64,000 nt of DNA. Source: SM1-73 sp964588305. Lineage in GTDB: Bacteria > Zixibacteria > MSB-5A5 > SM1-73. This document shows, one piece after another, positions 8,679 through 17,352 of this stretch. The position numbers and the translations under genes were made by a program. The stretch covers positions 47,769 through 111,768 of the forward strand of contig CAZPOP010000010.1 in assembly GCA_964588305.1 (NCBI GenBank), given 5' to 3'. Below the pieces are notes generated by a model. That model was not told the DNA's origin. It ran no database searches and saw only the letters and a list, made by a program, of their open reading frames with translations. Numbering within the stretch: the stretch's first letter is position 1; the number at the start of each line of letters is the position of its first letter.

Positions 8679-11600
8679 ATGAGCAAAAATCTGTATTTAG
8701 GCATAGACGTTGGCTCGGTGAGCGTGAAGGTGGTGCTTCTCTCGAAGGAAGGCCTGATCCTCAAAAGCTATTACCGAAGATCGAATGGACAGCCCCTTCC
8801 CACCGTGAAAGGTATCCTTGAAGAACTCTTCGGCGAAGTCAATCCAGAAGAGATCGGATTCTTAGCCACGACAGGAAGCGGCGGAAAGCTTTTGGCCTCG
8901 ATCTTAGGCGGAAGCTTCATAAACGAAGTGATCGCTTGTGTCAGAGCCACTGGGAACTTATGTCCCGAGGTGATAACGGTAATAGAGATGGGAGGGGAGG
9001 ATTCCAAGCTGATTCTCCTGCGTCATGATGAGGTCTCCGGGCATTCGGTTTTGGAGGACTTTTCCATGAATGCTCTGTGTGCGGCCGGGACCGGATCGTT
9101 TTTGGACCAGCAAGCCAACAGATTGAAAATATCCATCGAAGATGAATTCGGCAGCTTGGCTCTGAAGTCAAAGAACCCTCCGCGAGTTGCCGGAAGATGC
9201 AGCGTCTTCGCCAAATCAGACATGATTCATCTTCAGCAGGTCGCCACACCGGATTATGATATTGTGGCCGGACTGTGCTTCGCCATGGCAAGAAATTTCA
9301 AAAGCGGCCTAGCCAAGGGGAAAAAGATAGCCAAGCCCATCTGTTTTGTCGGCGGGGTTGCCTCCAATTTAGGAATGAGAAGAGCTTTTGAAAGCGTGTT
9401 CGAGTTAACCGAAAGAGAGCTGGTAGTTCCTGAGTATCATAAGGAGATGGGAGCAATCGGCGCCGCTTTATCTATCACCGGGGACCGAGAGGAAGAGAGC
9501 CAATTCGCGGGCTTGGATAATTTAAATCGATATTTATCATCCAAAAGGAAAGGACACAAAGGCAAAGAACGTCTGACCTTTGATTTCCCGGAGAACAAGT
9601 TCTTTGCGCTGACCAAAAGTCATAAGGTTCCCGATGCAGACAAGATCGATGCCTTCCTGGGAATAGACGTGGGATCGCTCTCTACCAACGTGGTGGCCAT
9701 TGACAAAGACAAAAACGTGCTGGCTCGGTCATATCTTATGACCGAGGGAAGACCCATCGAGGCGGTGAAGCGCGGCTTAAAAACCGTGGGTGATCAGATC
9801 AAGGACAAGGTGAACATATTGGGCGTTGGAACCACCGGTTCGGGAAGATACTTAACCGGAGACTTCGTGGGAGCTGACGTGGTGCACAATGAGATCACTG
9901 CGCAGGCGATCGCGGCCATAAATATCGATCCCCATGTGGACACCATATTCGAGATCGGCGGACAGGACTCCAAATATGTCAGCCTGGAAAATGGGGCAGT
10001 GGTGGATTTCGAGATGAACAAGGTTTGTGCCGCTGGAACGGGCTCGTTTCTGCAGGAGCAGGCGGAAAAGCTGAACATCAATATCGAAGAAGAATTCGGG
10101 GATCTGGCCCTGAGCTCAAAATGTCCGGTCAACTGCGGGGAAAGATGCACCGTCTTCATGGAATCGGATCTAGTGGCACATCAGCAGGCCGGAGTTCCCA
10201 AAGAGGATCTGGTGGCAGGATTGGCTTACTCCATCGTGTATAACTATCTAAACAAGGTGGTGGGAGATAAAAAAGTGGGGAATAATATCTTTTTCCAGGG
10301 CGGGGTGGCTTGGAACATAGCGGTGGTGGCAGCTTTCGAAAAGGTGACCGGGAAAAAGATAACCGTCCCGCCTCATCACGACGTCACCGGGGCCATCGGC
10401 GCGGCCATCTTGGCCATGGAGAACCACGATGCTCTCGTACAGAACTATCATCCTCATCAACAAAGAAGCAAATTCAAGGGATTCGATCTCTCCCAAAAGG
10501 AATATACCATCACCACCTTCGAATGCGAAGACTGCCCTAATCGATGCGAGATCAAAAAGGTAAAAGTCGAAGGAGAAGCGCCCTTATATTATGGAAGTCG
10601 CTGCGAAAAATACGATACCCAAAGAAAAAAACGAGATTCCAACCTTCCCGATCCTTTCCGGGAAAGGGAAAGAATTCTCTTTGGTATACACAAAGAGTTT
10701 GTATCGAAAGACCAAAAGGTAACAACGGGCGAGAAGAAAAAGATCGGCGTTCCCCGGGCTCTATTCTTCCATGAGTTTTTCCCCTATTGGGCCACCTTCT
10801 TCGAGGATCTGGGATTTGAGGTGGTACTTTCAGATAAAACCAACAAACGGATCATTCGCGAGGGAGTAGAGCAAGTTCTGTCTGAAACGTGCTTTCCGGT
10901 CAAGGTTGCGCACGGACACATTCTAAATCTTCTGAAGAAAAAAGTCGACTACATCTTTCTTCCCAGCTTAATCAACATGAGGAAGGAAGACGAGTCTGAT
11001 AAGGAGACCTACGCCTGTCCATATGTTCAGGCTCTCCCCTACATGATCAAAACCGCTATCGATGTGGAACGCCACGGGACCAAGATGCTTACCTTTCCTG
11101 TCCATTTCCGGCTGGACAGAACCATTCTTCTGAAAACTCTCTATAAACTGGGAAAGGAGTTGAAGAGACGAAAAGGTGAGATCAGAGCCGCCCTCTTTAG
11201 AGCGGAATCTTGTCAGGAGGAGTTTTACAGAAGGCTTCAAGAGAGAGGGAAAGAGATTCTGGATGGTCTTGAAAAAGATCAAAAAGTGCTGGTGATAGTG
11301 GGTCGACCTTATAACACATGTGATCTGGAGATCAGCTTGAACCTCCCAAAAAAGTTGAGAGATTTGGGGATATTAGCTCTTCCCATGGATTTCCTGGTGG
11401 GCGCAACCAAGATCAATAAGGATCACCTGCCTAATATGTACTGGAAATACGGTCAGAACATTTTAGAGGCCTCTGAGATAGTCAAAAACCATGGCAATCT
11501 GTTCGGACTTTACGTCTCCAATTTCGGGTGCGGCCCGGATTCTTTCATTACCCATTTCTTCAAGAGGAATCTGAAAGAAAAACCCCATCTTCTAATAGAG

Positions 11601-12935
11601 CTGGATGAGCATTCTGCCGATGCAGGCGTGATCACCCGTTGTGAAGCATTCTTGGACAGCCTGAAGAAGTGCGAAGAACGTTTGCCATCCGAACCCGGAA
11701 AGGAAACTCGGACAAAGATATGTATTAAGCGTCGAGGAGAGGATCGCAGGGCCTTGTACGTCCCCTACATGTGCGATCACGCCTTCGCTTTTCAGTCCGC
11801 CTTGCGTGCCTGCGGCAAAGAAGCTTATGTTATGGATGAATCGAATGAAGAGACCTTGATCACAGGAAGGAAATTCACCTCCGGAAAAGAATGTTATCCC
11901 TGTATTCTGACCACCGGAGATTTAGTGAAGTTCTTGAATAAACCAGGTATCGACAAAGACAGGGTTGCGTTCTTTATGCCTAAGGCCGACGGGCCATGTC
12001 GGTTCGGGCAATACCATAATTTGCATCGGATCATCTTGGACGATTTAGGCTACCAGGATATACCTATCGTCTCCCCAGACTCCGAAGATTCTTATTCGTC
12101 TATTCAAGGCTTGGACGGCAATTTCAGAAAGCTTGCCTGGAGAGGGATGGTGGCAACCGATCTGTTGCTGAAGCTTGCCCGGCAGACCAGACCCTACGAG
12201 AAAAACAAAGGGGAAACGGACAGGATTTACGATATCTGTCTGAAGCAGCTCAAAAAGACGATGGTTGAAAAAGGGGATCTTCAGGAGTTCATCCTTTGGG
12301 CCAGAGGGCTGTTCGCGAGAATTGAAAAAGACCAGACCGAAAGAAAACCGATCATCGGGGTGGTGGGAGAGATATACATAAGGTCTAACAGATTCTCCAA
12401 TAACCACTTGGTGAGAAAAATCGAAGCCTTAGGGGGCGAAGCCTGGGTGGCGCCTTTTTCCGAATGGATCTCCTACACCAGCTCGCAGCACAAAAAGAGC
12501 TCTCGAATCCAAAAGGATCACAAGGAATTCATCAAAGCTTTTCTTACCTCCTGGGTGCAGGCAAAGGCAGAGTATAGACTGGAAAAGGGTCTCAAAGGGA
12601 AGATTTTGGGATGGCATGAGCCTAAAATTGAAAAAGTGTTGGAGCACGCCAGTCCTTACTTGCATGAGTCTTTTGGAGGTGAAGCCATACTTACTGTGGG
12701 AAAATCCATAGATTACATAAAACAGGGACTCTGTGGAATCATCAATGCCATGCCCTTCACCTGCATGCCGGGAACCGTCGTCACTGCCATCTCCAAGAAA
12801 CTGAGAGAAGATTACGGAAGCTTCCCCTGGCTGAATATGGCTTACGAAGGATTAGAAGATGCCAACGAGATCACCCGCCTGGAAGCCTTCATGCACCAAT
12901 CCCGAGAATTCCAAAAGAAACGAAGATCAGAATAG
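8679..12935 (+). CDS. giant acyl-CoA dehydratase activase (double BadF/HgdC-type ATPase plus DUF2229)
   Basis: 1418 residues. Two ASKHA-fold activase modules occur in tandem. The first (about 1-290) begins LGIDVGSVSVKVVL, has CAAGTGSF near residue 132 and GGVASN. The second (about 325-590) begins LGIDVGSLSTNVVA, has CAAGTGSF near 449 and GGVAWN. Each keeps the Cys of CAAGTGSF and a later Arg-Cys (GRCSVF, GERCTVF), which in HgdC-type activases hold a bridging [4Fe-4S] cluster. A DUF2229 segment with several Cys pairs follows (CEDCPNRCEIKK, CGCCGP-like motifs), then a 2-hydroxyacyl-CoA dehydratase-related C-terminus. Activases deliver one electron to the dehydratase at the cost of ATP. This long fused form is common in anaerobes, but its partner is usually unknown, and no separate dehydratase subunits lie nearby. 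Its own promoter is at 8567-8595. Confidence 0.9.
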   Translation: MSKNLYLGIDVGSVSVKVVLLSKEGLILKSYYRRSNGQPLPTVKGILEELFGEVNPEEIGFLATTGSGGKLLASILGGSFINEVIACVRATGNLCPEVITVIEMGGEDSKLILLRHDEVSGHSVLEDFSMNALCAAGTGSFLDQQANRLKISIEDEFGSLALKSKNPPRVAGRCSVFAKSDMIHLQQVATPDYDIVAGLCFAMARNFKSGLAKGKKIAKPICFVGGVASNLGMRRAFESVFELTERELVVPEYHKEMGAIGAALSITGDREEESQFAGLDNLNRYLSSKRKGHKGKERLTFDFPENKFFALTKSHKVPDADKIDAFLGIDVGSLSTNVVAIDKDKNVLARSYLMTEGRPIEAVKRGLKTVGDQIKDKVNILGVGTTGSGRYLTGDFVGADVVHNEITAQAIAAINIDPHVDTIFEIGGQDSKYVSLENGAVVDFEMNKVCAAGTGSFLQEQAEKLNINIEEEFGDLALSSKCPVNCGERCTVFMESDLVAHQQAGVPKEDLVAGLAYSIVYNYLNKVVGDKKVGNNIFFQGGVAWNIAVVAAFEKVTGKKITVPPHHDVTGAIGAAILAMENHDALVQNYHPHQQRSKFKGFDLSQKEYTITTFECEDCPNRCEIKKVKVEGEAPLYYGSRCEKYDTQRKKRDSNLPDPFRERERILFGIHKEFVSKDQKVTTGEKKKIGVPRALFFHEFFPYWATFFEDLGFEVVLSDKTNKRIIREGVEQVLSETCFPVKVAHGHILNLLKKKVDYIFLPSLINMRKEDESDKETYACPYVQALPYMIKTAIDVERHGTKMLTFPVHFRLDRTILLKTLYKLGKELKRRKGEIRAALFRAESCQEEFYRRLQERGKEILDGLEKDQKVLVIVGRPYNTCDLEISLNLPKKLRDLGILALPMDFLVGATKINKDHLPNMYWKYGQNILEASEIVKNHGNLFGLYVSNFGCGPDSFITHFFKRNLKEKPHLLIELDEHSADAGVITRCEAFLDSLKKCEERLPSEPGKETRTKICIKRRGEDRRALYVPYMCDHAFAFQSALRACGKEAYVMDESNEETLITGRKFTSGKECYPCILTTGDLVKFLNKPGIDKDRVAFFMPKADGPCRFGQYHNLHRIILDDLGYQDIPIVSPDSEDSYSSIQGLDGNFRKLAWRGMVATDLLLKLARQTRPYEKNKGETDRIYDICLKQLKKTMVEKGDLQEFILWARGLFARIEKDQTERKPIIGVVGEIYIRSNRFSNNHLVRKIEALGGEAWVAPFSEWISYTSSQHKKSSRIQKDHKEFIKAFLTSWVQAKAEYRLEKGLKGKILGWHEPKIEKVLEHASPYLHESFGGEAILTVGKSIDYIKQGLCGIINAMPFTCMPGTVVTAISKKLREDYGSFPWLNMAYEGLEDANEITRLEAFMHQSREFQKKRRSE

Positions 12936-13437
12936 ACTGAGACGGAGAGTTTAGACTGAGACTGAGAGAGAGAGTAGGGACTGAGATAGGAAGGTGAAAC
13001 TCAGAGAATCCTTAGTCACGGTCTCAGTTACCGGCTCAATCTGGGAAAAAGGAAGTGCGAGATGTTCGGATTTGAGAAGCTGGATGTTTGGCATAAGTCA
13101 GTTGATCTAATCCTGCAGGTGGATGTAGTTGTTACGAAATTGCCCAAACATGAATTCTATTCTCTCGGTGATCAAATACGAAGGGCGGTTTTGGCAATCT
13201 CCACTAATATTGCAGAGGGAACCGGAAGGAATTCTAAGAAAGAAGCAAGCTATTTTTTCAACGTAGCAAGAGGGTCTGCGTATGAGGTAGCCAGCCTGTC
13301 AAAGGTTCTCAGGACAAAAGGATATTCGAATGATCACACACTAAACGAGCTATATTCAAATTGTGAGGAGGTTTCCAAGATGCTATCTGGAATGATTAAA
13401 CTTTCTCAATCTCAGTCTAGGTCGCAGTCTCAGTCAC
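12933..13437. repeat. inverted repeat enclosing the four-helix gene
   Basis: The left arm (12933-12970) consists of GACTGAGAC/GACTGAGA units. The right arm (13401-13437) carries the complementary CTCAGTC units in the same order. The reverse complement of the right arm aligns to the left arm over about 37 bases with few mismatches (blocks GACTGAGAC, TAGACTGAGA, TGAGA). The right arm lies inside the 3' end of the coding region and encodes the SQSQSRSQSQSQSQV tail of the protein. Additional CTCAGTT/CTCAAT units lie at about 13020-13040. Confidence 0.7.
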
Positions 13438-13451
13438 AGTCTCAGGTCTAA
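13062..13451 (+). CDS. four-helix bundle protein (S23/23S rRNA intervening-sequence protein family)
   Basis: 129 residues; the ATG follows AAGGAAGTGCGAG. The sequence has family hallmarks: FEKLDVWHKSVDLILQV at the N-terminus, then QIRRAVLAISTNIAEGTGR and FFNVARGSAYEVASLSKV. The family was first found as open frames in intervening sequences inserted into 23S rRNA and folds as a four-helix bundle that forms pentamers. The Avd accessory protein of diversity-generating retroelements shares this fold, but no reverse transcriptase is nearby. The last 15 residues are a Ser-Gln repeat created by the right arm of the inverted repeat, so the original C-terminus probably ended near KLS. Function is unknown; nucleic-acid binding is often supposed. 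Confidence 0.85.
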   Translation: MFGFEKLDVWHKSVDLILQVDVVVTKLPKHEFYSLGDQIRRAVLAISTNIAEGTGRNSKKEASYFFNVARGSAYEVASLSKVLRTKGYSNDHTLNELYSNCEEVSKMLSGMIKLSQSQSRSQSQSQSQV

Positions 13452-13467
13452 TCCAGGAGAGATTCAC

Positions 13468-15123
13468 ATGAACAAGGAATTAAACAAACTGGTAAATGAG
13501 ATTCTGGAATTCCGCTGGAAGGATAGCCCGGTGGGGGCTACCTTTTCGGGGATTCACAAATATGATGGGAAATTGGATAAGACCGATCCTGAGTCTCGGA
13601 GGGGCCACCTCAAGAAGGCAAAAGCATATCTCCGGGAAATGGATGGATTCTCGTCTGATCTCAGAACCCAAGGCAAAAAGGCGAAGCTTTCCAGAGACGA
13701 AGAGATGGATTTGAGAATACTGAGGGATTCTCTCAGAACCGAGATCGCAGAGGAAGAGAAATTGCGATCGTTTAAGAGGAATGCCTGGATCTACCCTTAC
13801 ATCGGTTTGGTGGGCTGTTACGTTCTTATTCTGCGCGACTTTGCGCCTTTGAACCGAAGAATGAAATCTGTTTTGGGAAGGCTGAAACAGATTCCTCGGT
13901 TCATGAAACAGGGCGAAACAAATCTGAAAAGAGGAAGAGACATCCCCAAAATATGGACTCAGGTCGCCCTCGAAACCACGGTAGGCGGAAAGGAATTCTT
14001 CAGGCACATAATCCCTCTCTTTGCAGAAAAGGTGCCTGGTTTGAAAAGACAACTTTTAGCTGCCAACAAAAAGGCACTTTCGGCTTTCGATGGCTACGAA
14101 CAGTTTCTCAAGAAGCGGCTTCTTCCCAGATCCAAGGGTCGCTTCGCAACCGGAGAACAGTTCTACAATTTTCTTCTGTCCGTCCACCATCAACTCCCAT
14201 ATACTGCGGATGACCTCCTGGCAATAGGAGACCGAATCATTAAGGAGACTCAGGCAGAAATGAGAGCGCTAGCCAAAAAAATAGATCCCCAAAAAAGCTG
14301 GTCCAAAATTGTTGAGGATTTGAAGAAAAAACATCCCCGTAAAGACGATCTCTTGGATTTCTATAAGAAAGAAATGGCCAGAGCCAGGGACTTTGTTAAG
14401 AAAAAGGATTTGGTTACCATTCCGAAGGGCGAGAGCCTGTCGATAATGGAGACTCCAGCTTTCGAAAGAAACACCATTCCTTACGGCGCTTACATGGAGC
14501 CAGCTCCGTTCGAGAAAAAGCAACAGGGATTCTTCTGGGTGACGCCGGTAAATGAAAAACTGCCGCACAAACAGCAAGAGGAACAGTTGGACGGCCACAA
14601 CATTCACGGAGCGGTGTTGACCGCTCTACATGAAGCCTATCCCGGGCATCATCTTCAACTGGTTCACTGCAATAAGATAAAATCTAAGGTTAGGCGTGAA
14701 TTCTTCACTTCACTCTTTGCTGAGGGATGGGCGCTCTATTGTGAGGAACTGATGTACGAAAAAGGCTTTTATAGCCAAAAAACCCGGCTGCTTCAACTGA
14801 AGGATCAGCTCTGGCGCGCCTGCCGCGTAGTCATCGATGCAAGTCTGCACACCAATCGAATGAGCTTCAACAAAGCGGTGGATATGTTAGTCAACGTAGC
14901 GAAGTTAGAAAAAACGAACGCTATCGCCGAAGTCAAAAGATACACCTACACTCCCACCCAACCCATGACCTACATAATGGGCAAGATGGAAATACTGAAA
15001 TTGAGGGATGATTTCAAAAAGGTAAAAGGCAAAGCTTTCAACTTAAAGAAATTTCATGACCAGCTTTTAAGCTACGGCACCATCCCCGTCCAGATGGTCA
15101 GGGAAAGAATGTTGGAGACGTGA
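13468..15123 (+). CDS. DUF885 family putative metallopeptidase
   Basis: 551 residues starting at an ATG behind AGGAGAG. The catalytic signature is clear: HEAYPGHH near residue 387 (an HExxxGHH zinc motif) followed about 30 residues later by EGWALYCEELM, whose Glu is the expected third ligand. DUF885 proteins are typically 550-600 residues and many are secreted lipoproteins; this copy has no signal peptide, so it is probably cytoplasmic. The N-terminus (NEILEFRWKDSPVGATFSG) and the C-terminal QPMTYIMGKMEILKLRDD segment also match the family. Its substrate is unknown; peptide hydrolysis is inferred from the metal site. It follows the four-helix gene by 16 bases but probably has an independent origin. 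Confidence 0.85.
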   Translation: MNKELNKLVNEILEFRWKDSPVGATFSGIHKYDGKLDKTDPESRRGHLKKAKAYLREMDGFSSDLRTQGKKAKLSRDEEMDLRILRDSLRTEIAEEEKLRSFKRNAWIYPYIGLVGCYVLILRDFAPLNRRMKSVLGRLKQIPRFMKQGETNLKRGRDIPKIWTQVALETTVGGKEFFRHIIPLFAEKVPGLKRQLLAANKKALSAFDGYEQFLKKRLLPRSKGRFATGEQFYNFLLSVHHQLPYTADDLLAIGDRIIKETQAEMRALAKKIDPQKSWSKIVEDLKKKHPRKDDLLDFYKKEMARARDFVKKKDLVTIPKGESLSIMETPAFERNTIPYGAYMEPAPFEKKQQGFFWVTPVNEKLPHKQQEEQLDGHNIHGAVLTALHEAYPGHHLQLVHCNKIKSKVRREFFTSLFAEGWALYCEELMYEKGFYSQKTRLLQLKDQLWRACRVVIDASLHTNRMSFNKAVDMLVNVAKLEKTNAIAEVKRYTYTPTQPMTYIMGKMEILKLRDDFKKVKGKAFNLKKFHDQLLSYGTIPVQMVRERMLET

Positions 15124-15165
15124 GATTGAAACGGAGAGGTGAAACTGAAAAGAGCCTTCTTACGA

Positions 15166-15245
15166 TGCAGCGGTATTAGGAAATACTGGGATCACTCGGA
15201 GCTTCGGCTATCCTCCTGCCTTCGGCGGGATATTGAGACTAATGC
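15166..15245 (+). repeat. interspersed element remnant with palindromic core
   Basis: The segment starts with GGTATTAGGAAATACTGGG, passes through a CCTGCCTTCGGCGGG hairpin (about 15212-15226) and continues GATATTGAGACTA. The last part reappears at about 18937-18968 (GCGGGATCTTGAGACTA), and TTAGGAAATACC also occurs in reverse at about 54190-54202. The recurrent blocks suggest degenerated copies of one short dispersed element rather than coding sequence. Confidence 0.45.
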
Positions 15246-15281
15246 CCAAGTATCGAGAGGTTCTCGGGAGGCACAGAAAAA

Positions 15282-15725
15282 ATGACAGAAACCCTTTCAG
15301 GCCTTCTCACCCCGGTCTTGGCAATCGTAGCGACTGTAATTCTTGTTCTGCAATATGTCTTAGCAAAGAGACGCTGGCGCCTAGATTTGTACGATAAAAG
15401 GTATCCAGTCTTTTTAGCAACAATGCAATATCTTTCCTTCATAGGTCAGCACGCAAGCGTAGATGATGAGGAGTTGTTTAAATTCCTGAGAAATTCAAAG
15501 GACAAAGAGTTTCTCTTTGGAAACAACGTGCAAGAATATCTGGAACAGCTTTACAAAAAAGGAGTGCGTTTAAACTATCTTAACAGAAGGCTTGACCATG
15601 AAGCGGTTGATGAGAAAAGAACAAAACTGGCGGATGAGTTGGAAGAGACACTTAACTGGTTTTCGAAGCAATTTGAGGTCTCCAAAGCGCTTTTTGGAGA
15701 ATATCTTAAGATTGACAAGAGATGA
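15282..15725 (+). CDS. small single-helix membrane protein of unknown function
   Basis: 147 residues. Residues about 5-28 form one transmembrane helix (LLTPVLAIVATVILVLQYVL), followed by a basic stretch (KRRWRLDLYDKRYPVF), so the larger C-terminal part should face the cytoplasm. That part is charged and helical with Glu/Lys-rich segments, and its pattern (RRWRLDLYDKRYPVFLATMQYLSFI) is like small hypothetical proteins scattered through many proteobacteria and candidate phyla. I do not recognise a domain. The gene lies between dispersed palindromes on both sides (15166-15245 and 15737-15760), in a stretch of accessory genes. Start chosen at the ATG after GGAGGCACAGAAAAA. Confidence 0.6.
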   Translation: MTETLSGLLTPVLAIVATVILVLQYVLAKRRWRLDLYDKRYPVFLATMQYLSFIGQHASVDDEELFKFLRNSKDKEFLFGNNVQEYLEQLYKKGVRLNYLNRRLDHEAVDEKRTKLADELEETLNWFSKQFEVSKALFGEYLKIDKR

Positions 15726-15736
15726 CTTCCATAATA

Positions 15737-15760
15737 CATCGGTATTAGGAAGTACCGATG
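15737..15760. repeat. short perfect palindrome
   Basis: CATCGGTA (15737-15744) and TACCGATG (15753-15760) enclose TTAGGAAG. The core GGTATTAGGAA is shared with the element at 15166, so this looks like another member of the same dispersed family. It could also act as a weak terminator of the gene ending at 15725, but lacks a T-run. Confidence 0.5.
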
Positions 15761-15836
15761 CCCTCTTTCTAGAAACTTCAGCAGTTTTTATTGGCGAAGC
15801 ACCAATGAATGTGTAATCGCCTGTCAGGCCTTTGAC

Positions 15837-16382
15837 ATGTGTGAAACAAAACGGCTAATTCTGCGAAAGATGACCATGGAGGACCTAGATGACCTCCTTC
15901 GCATCTTTTCCGATCCGAAGGTGATGCGATCCTTTGGGGGGATACTATTCGATCGGGAGAGGATGAAGCAATGGCTCCTCCGCAACCTGGATCACCAGAC
16001 CAGATATGGGTACGGTCTTTTCTCCGTCATTTTGAAAGCGAATGGTGAGTTGGTGGGCGACTGTGGCTTGGAGCACATCGAAGTCGAGGGATCACCAGAG
16101 GTAGAAATTGGATATGATTTCCTGAGCGCTTATTGGGGACAAGGCCTCGCGACTGAGGCAGCAGGTGCGGTACGCGATTACGCATTTGACCAGCTCGGCC
16201 TGCATCGGGTCATCAGTCTCATCCGACCCGAGAATCTTGCGTCGATACGAGTGGCGGAGAAAATCGGCATGGTAAAAGAGAAGGAATGTGTAAGGGGCAG
16301 TCAGCTTTACCATGTATACTCACTATCTGGTGGTTCGGCCCAAACAGCGCGCTTGCTCGATCGTGCTCAACTCGGTGGCTGA
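15837..16382 (+). CDS. GNAT acetyltransferase, RimJ/RimL type
   Basis: 181 residues. The N-terminus ETKRLILRKMTMEDLDDLLRIFSDPKVM is the standard opening of RimJ/RimL-like N-acetyltransferases, and the acetyl-CoA loop is seen in YWGQGLATEAAGAVRDYAF. This is followed by LGLHRVISLIRPENLASIRVAEKIGM, the usual beta5-alpha4 region. Such enzymes acetylate N-terminal or small-molecule amines with acetyl-CoA in the cytoplasm; the substrate cannot be predicted. The final 25 residues after HVYSLSG look unrelated to the family and may be extra sequence gained by loss of an earlier stop. No strong ribosome site precedes the ATG. Confidence 0.8.
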   Translation: MCETKRLILRKMTMEDLDDLLRIFSDPKVMRSFGGILFDRERMKQWLLRNLDHQTRYGYGLFSVILKANGELVGDCGLEHIEVEGSPEVEIGYDFLSAYWGQGLATEAAGAVRDYAFDQLGLHRVISLIRPENLASIRVAEKIGMVKEKECVRGSQLYHVYSLSGGSAQTARLLDRAQLGG

Positions 16383-16522
16383 CGCGCCAGTACGACGGAT
16401 GATAGTACATCTTTTTTTTCAACGTCCTTGTGGTTACGTGCCAAACTCCGGATAGAATCCCGGCGACGAGCCCTATGGTATTGTTGAGCTGGGAAAATAA
16501 TTTTCTTCGTCATAGAATTTGC

Positions 16523-16551
16523 TTTGATCCTTTCCTTTCTTGTGTTATAAT
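16523..16551 (+). promoter_or_regulatory. sigma-70 type promoter upstream of the AAC(6')-like gene
   Basis: TTTGAT at 16523-16528, 17 bases, then TATAAT at 16546-16551, about 90 bases before the ATG at 16639. Confidence 0.55.
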
Positions 16552-16638
16552 CTCATTGATTTTCTAAATACTCAGCGCAGGGTTTGGCATCTTCTTGGGA
16601 TCGGATAACAGACAGCCAAGCTGTCATAATGGACGACC

Positions 16639-17103
16639 ATGCGGATTAGAAAGACTAGTGAGAAAGATAAGTTGCAGCGGGTCGCCCTTCGGGCGCAACT
16701 GTGGCCTAGGGCCGAATTGGATCAGCTTAGAAGTGAAGTTGATAAGATGCTGGAAGATGCCGATTGGGGAATATTCACAGCAGAGCATGAAAGAAAGATG
16801 GTAGGATTAGTTGAGTGTTCAGTTCGAGACAAAGCTCCAGGATGTCACACAAACAAAATCGGATATATTGAGGGATGGTTCATAATTCCTCGATTTAGAA
16901 ACCAGGGCGTAGGTGCGAGGTTGGTCGAATCCGGTGAGAGATGGGCAGAAGAGAAAGGATGTGTAGAAATGGCCTGTGACACTACCTCGCAGTACCCTTT
17001 AAGCCCTGATGCCCACAAGGCACTGGGATATCAGGAGGTGAAAAGAAAGTTCTATTACCGAAAATCTCTTTCATGGGAGCCGCAATCTAACCCGCGGTTG
17101 TAA
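16639..17103 (+). CDS. GNAT acetyltransferase resembling aminoglycoside 6'-N-acetyltransferase
   Basis: 154 residues, the length of AAC(6')-I enzymes. Several stretches fit that group: MRIRKTSEKD, LRAQLWPRAE, a middle GYIEGWFIIPRFRNQGVGARLV with the acetyl-CoA binding loop RNQGVG, then AEEKGCVEMACDTTSQ and AHKALGYQEVKRKFYYRK. In AAC(6') enzymes the last two regions form the Cys/Asp-containing aminoglycoside pocket. The reaction would be acetyl transfer to a 6'-amino group. Many chromosomal homologues in environmental bacteria have no proven antibiotic substrate, so resistance should not be assumed. It has its own promoter-like sequence and lies among two other GNAT genes that are not close copies of it. 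Confidence 0.8.
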   Translation: MRIRKTSEKDKLQRVALRAQLWPRAELDQLRSEVDKMLEDADWGIFTAEHERKMVGLVECSVRDKAPGCHTNKIGYIEGWFIIPRFRNQGVGARLVESGERWAEEKGCVEMACDTTSQYPLSPDAHKALGYQEVKRKFYYRKSLSWEPQSNPRL

Positions 17104-17352
17104 CCGGGGGCACTACCGAGAATCTATTTGAAGGGTCCGTCACCTTTGCGGTGTTTGTTTTCTGCCGTGGGATTACCTCAAAAAGCCGTGCATGGTTTCC
17201 GGGGCACGACAAATTGTACAGAACTATCAGCCGCCGGGTTGACGTTTGGCTCGACTGCTGAAAGGAGGATGATATGTAAGACGTATGAGCATTTGCCAAT
17301 TTTCACTCAATAACCGATCCGGTTCAAACCCTGATTGAAAAAGGAGAATACA

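Noticed and set aside
13401..13451. CRISPR-like or microsatellite repeat
   Set aside because: The CTCAGTC units are irregular, have no spacers, and pair with the upstream arm as an inverted repeat.
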